From contig JAKAXG010000041.1 in NCBI GenBank assembly GCA_021827225.1, forward strand, positions 1-13,804: 13,804 nucleotides of DNA, in the 5' to 3' direction. The DNA comes from Actinomycetes bacterium. Lineage in GTDB: Bacteria > Actinomycetota > Acidimicrobiia > Acidimicrobiales > Palsa-688. The position numbers were made by a program, and so were the translations under genes. Below, one piece after another: positions 13,774 to 13,804 of the stretch; position 1 is the first letter of the stretch; each line of letters opens with the position of its first letter. The notes under the pieces were generated by a model that saw only the letters and a list, made by a program, of their open reading frames with translations, was not told where the DNA came from and made no database searches.

Positions 13774-13804
13774 TGGAACAGCTTCCGGGCTGGGTGCTGT
13801 CCTT
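13773..13804 (+). CDS. Possible start of the next gene, cut by window end
   Basis: An ATG at 13773-13775 overlaps the last base of the ftsH stop (TGATG) and stays open to the window end, reading [10 protein letters not shown]. The overlap is typical of translational coupling, but ten codons are too few to name a product or prove it is a gene. Confidence 0.35.
   Translation, partial: MEQLPGWVLS

Overview
This is a high-GC, gene-dense window that looks like an actinobacterial chromosome. The evidence is the strong G/C bias at third codon positions, a SigB/SigF-type sigma factor with a STAS protein nearby, a mycothiol-nitroreductase-like DsbA-family protein, and a CtpF-like P-type ATPase divergent from a tandem universal stress protein, an arrangement known from the Mycobacterium tuberculosis DosR regulon. 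A less-studied lineage such as Acidimicrobiia is possible, but the sequence alone does not fix this. No transposase, integrase, phage gene, rRNA or CRISPR array was seen.

Layout, left to right. (a) 1-2665, regulation: the 3' end of a MarR-type regulator, a SigB/SigF-like sigma factor with a possible self-type promoter, a convergent SAM methyltransferase whose 3' end overlaps the sigma gene, and a divergent STAS-domain protein. (b) 2676-5310, redox and export: a DsbA-family protein with one active-site Cys, a 27-bp minisatellite, and a convergent DHA2-type MFS exporter with palindromes upstream. (c) 5460-6506: two overlapping paralogous small membrane proteins (DUF3147-like), divergent from a tRNA-Ser(GCU) gene. 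(d) 6453-11647, stress cluster: a CtpF-like ATPase on the minus strand whose last 17 codons run antisense through the tRNA. Divergent from it is a tightly packed set of a tandem USP, an unknown 4-TM protein and a lipoprotein of the SagB/ThcOx nitroreductase family. (e) 11762-13804: ftsH behind an 11-codon leader ORF with a perfect Shine-Dalgarno, and the first codons of a possible coupled next gene.

How the genes may work together (inference): the right half looks like a membrane and energy-stress island with ion pumping (ATPase), nucleotide sensing (USP), an extracytoplasmic flavoenzyme with a Cys-paired membrane partner, and membrane protein quality control (FtsH). The left half holds general-stress regulators that could govern it. 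Short tandem duplications recur (18-bp, 27-bp, 15-bp and 26-bp units), three of them in frame with or directly following coding sequence. No gap between genes exceeds 300 bases.
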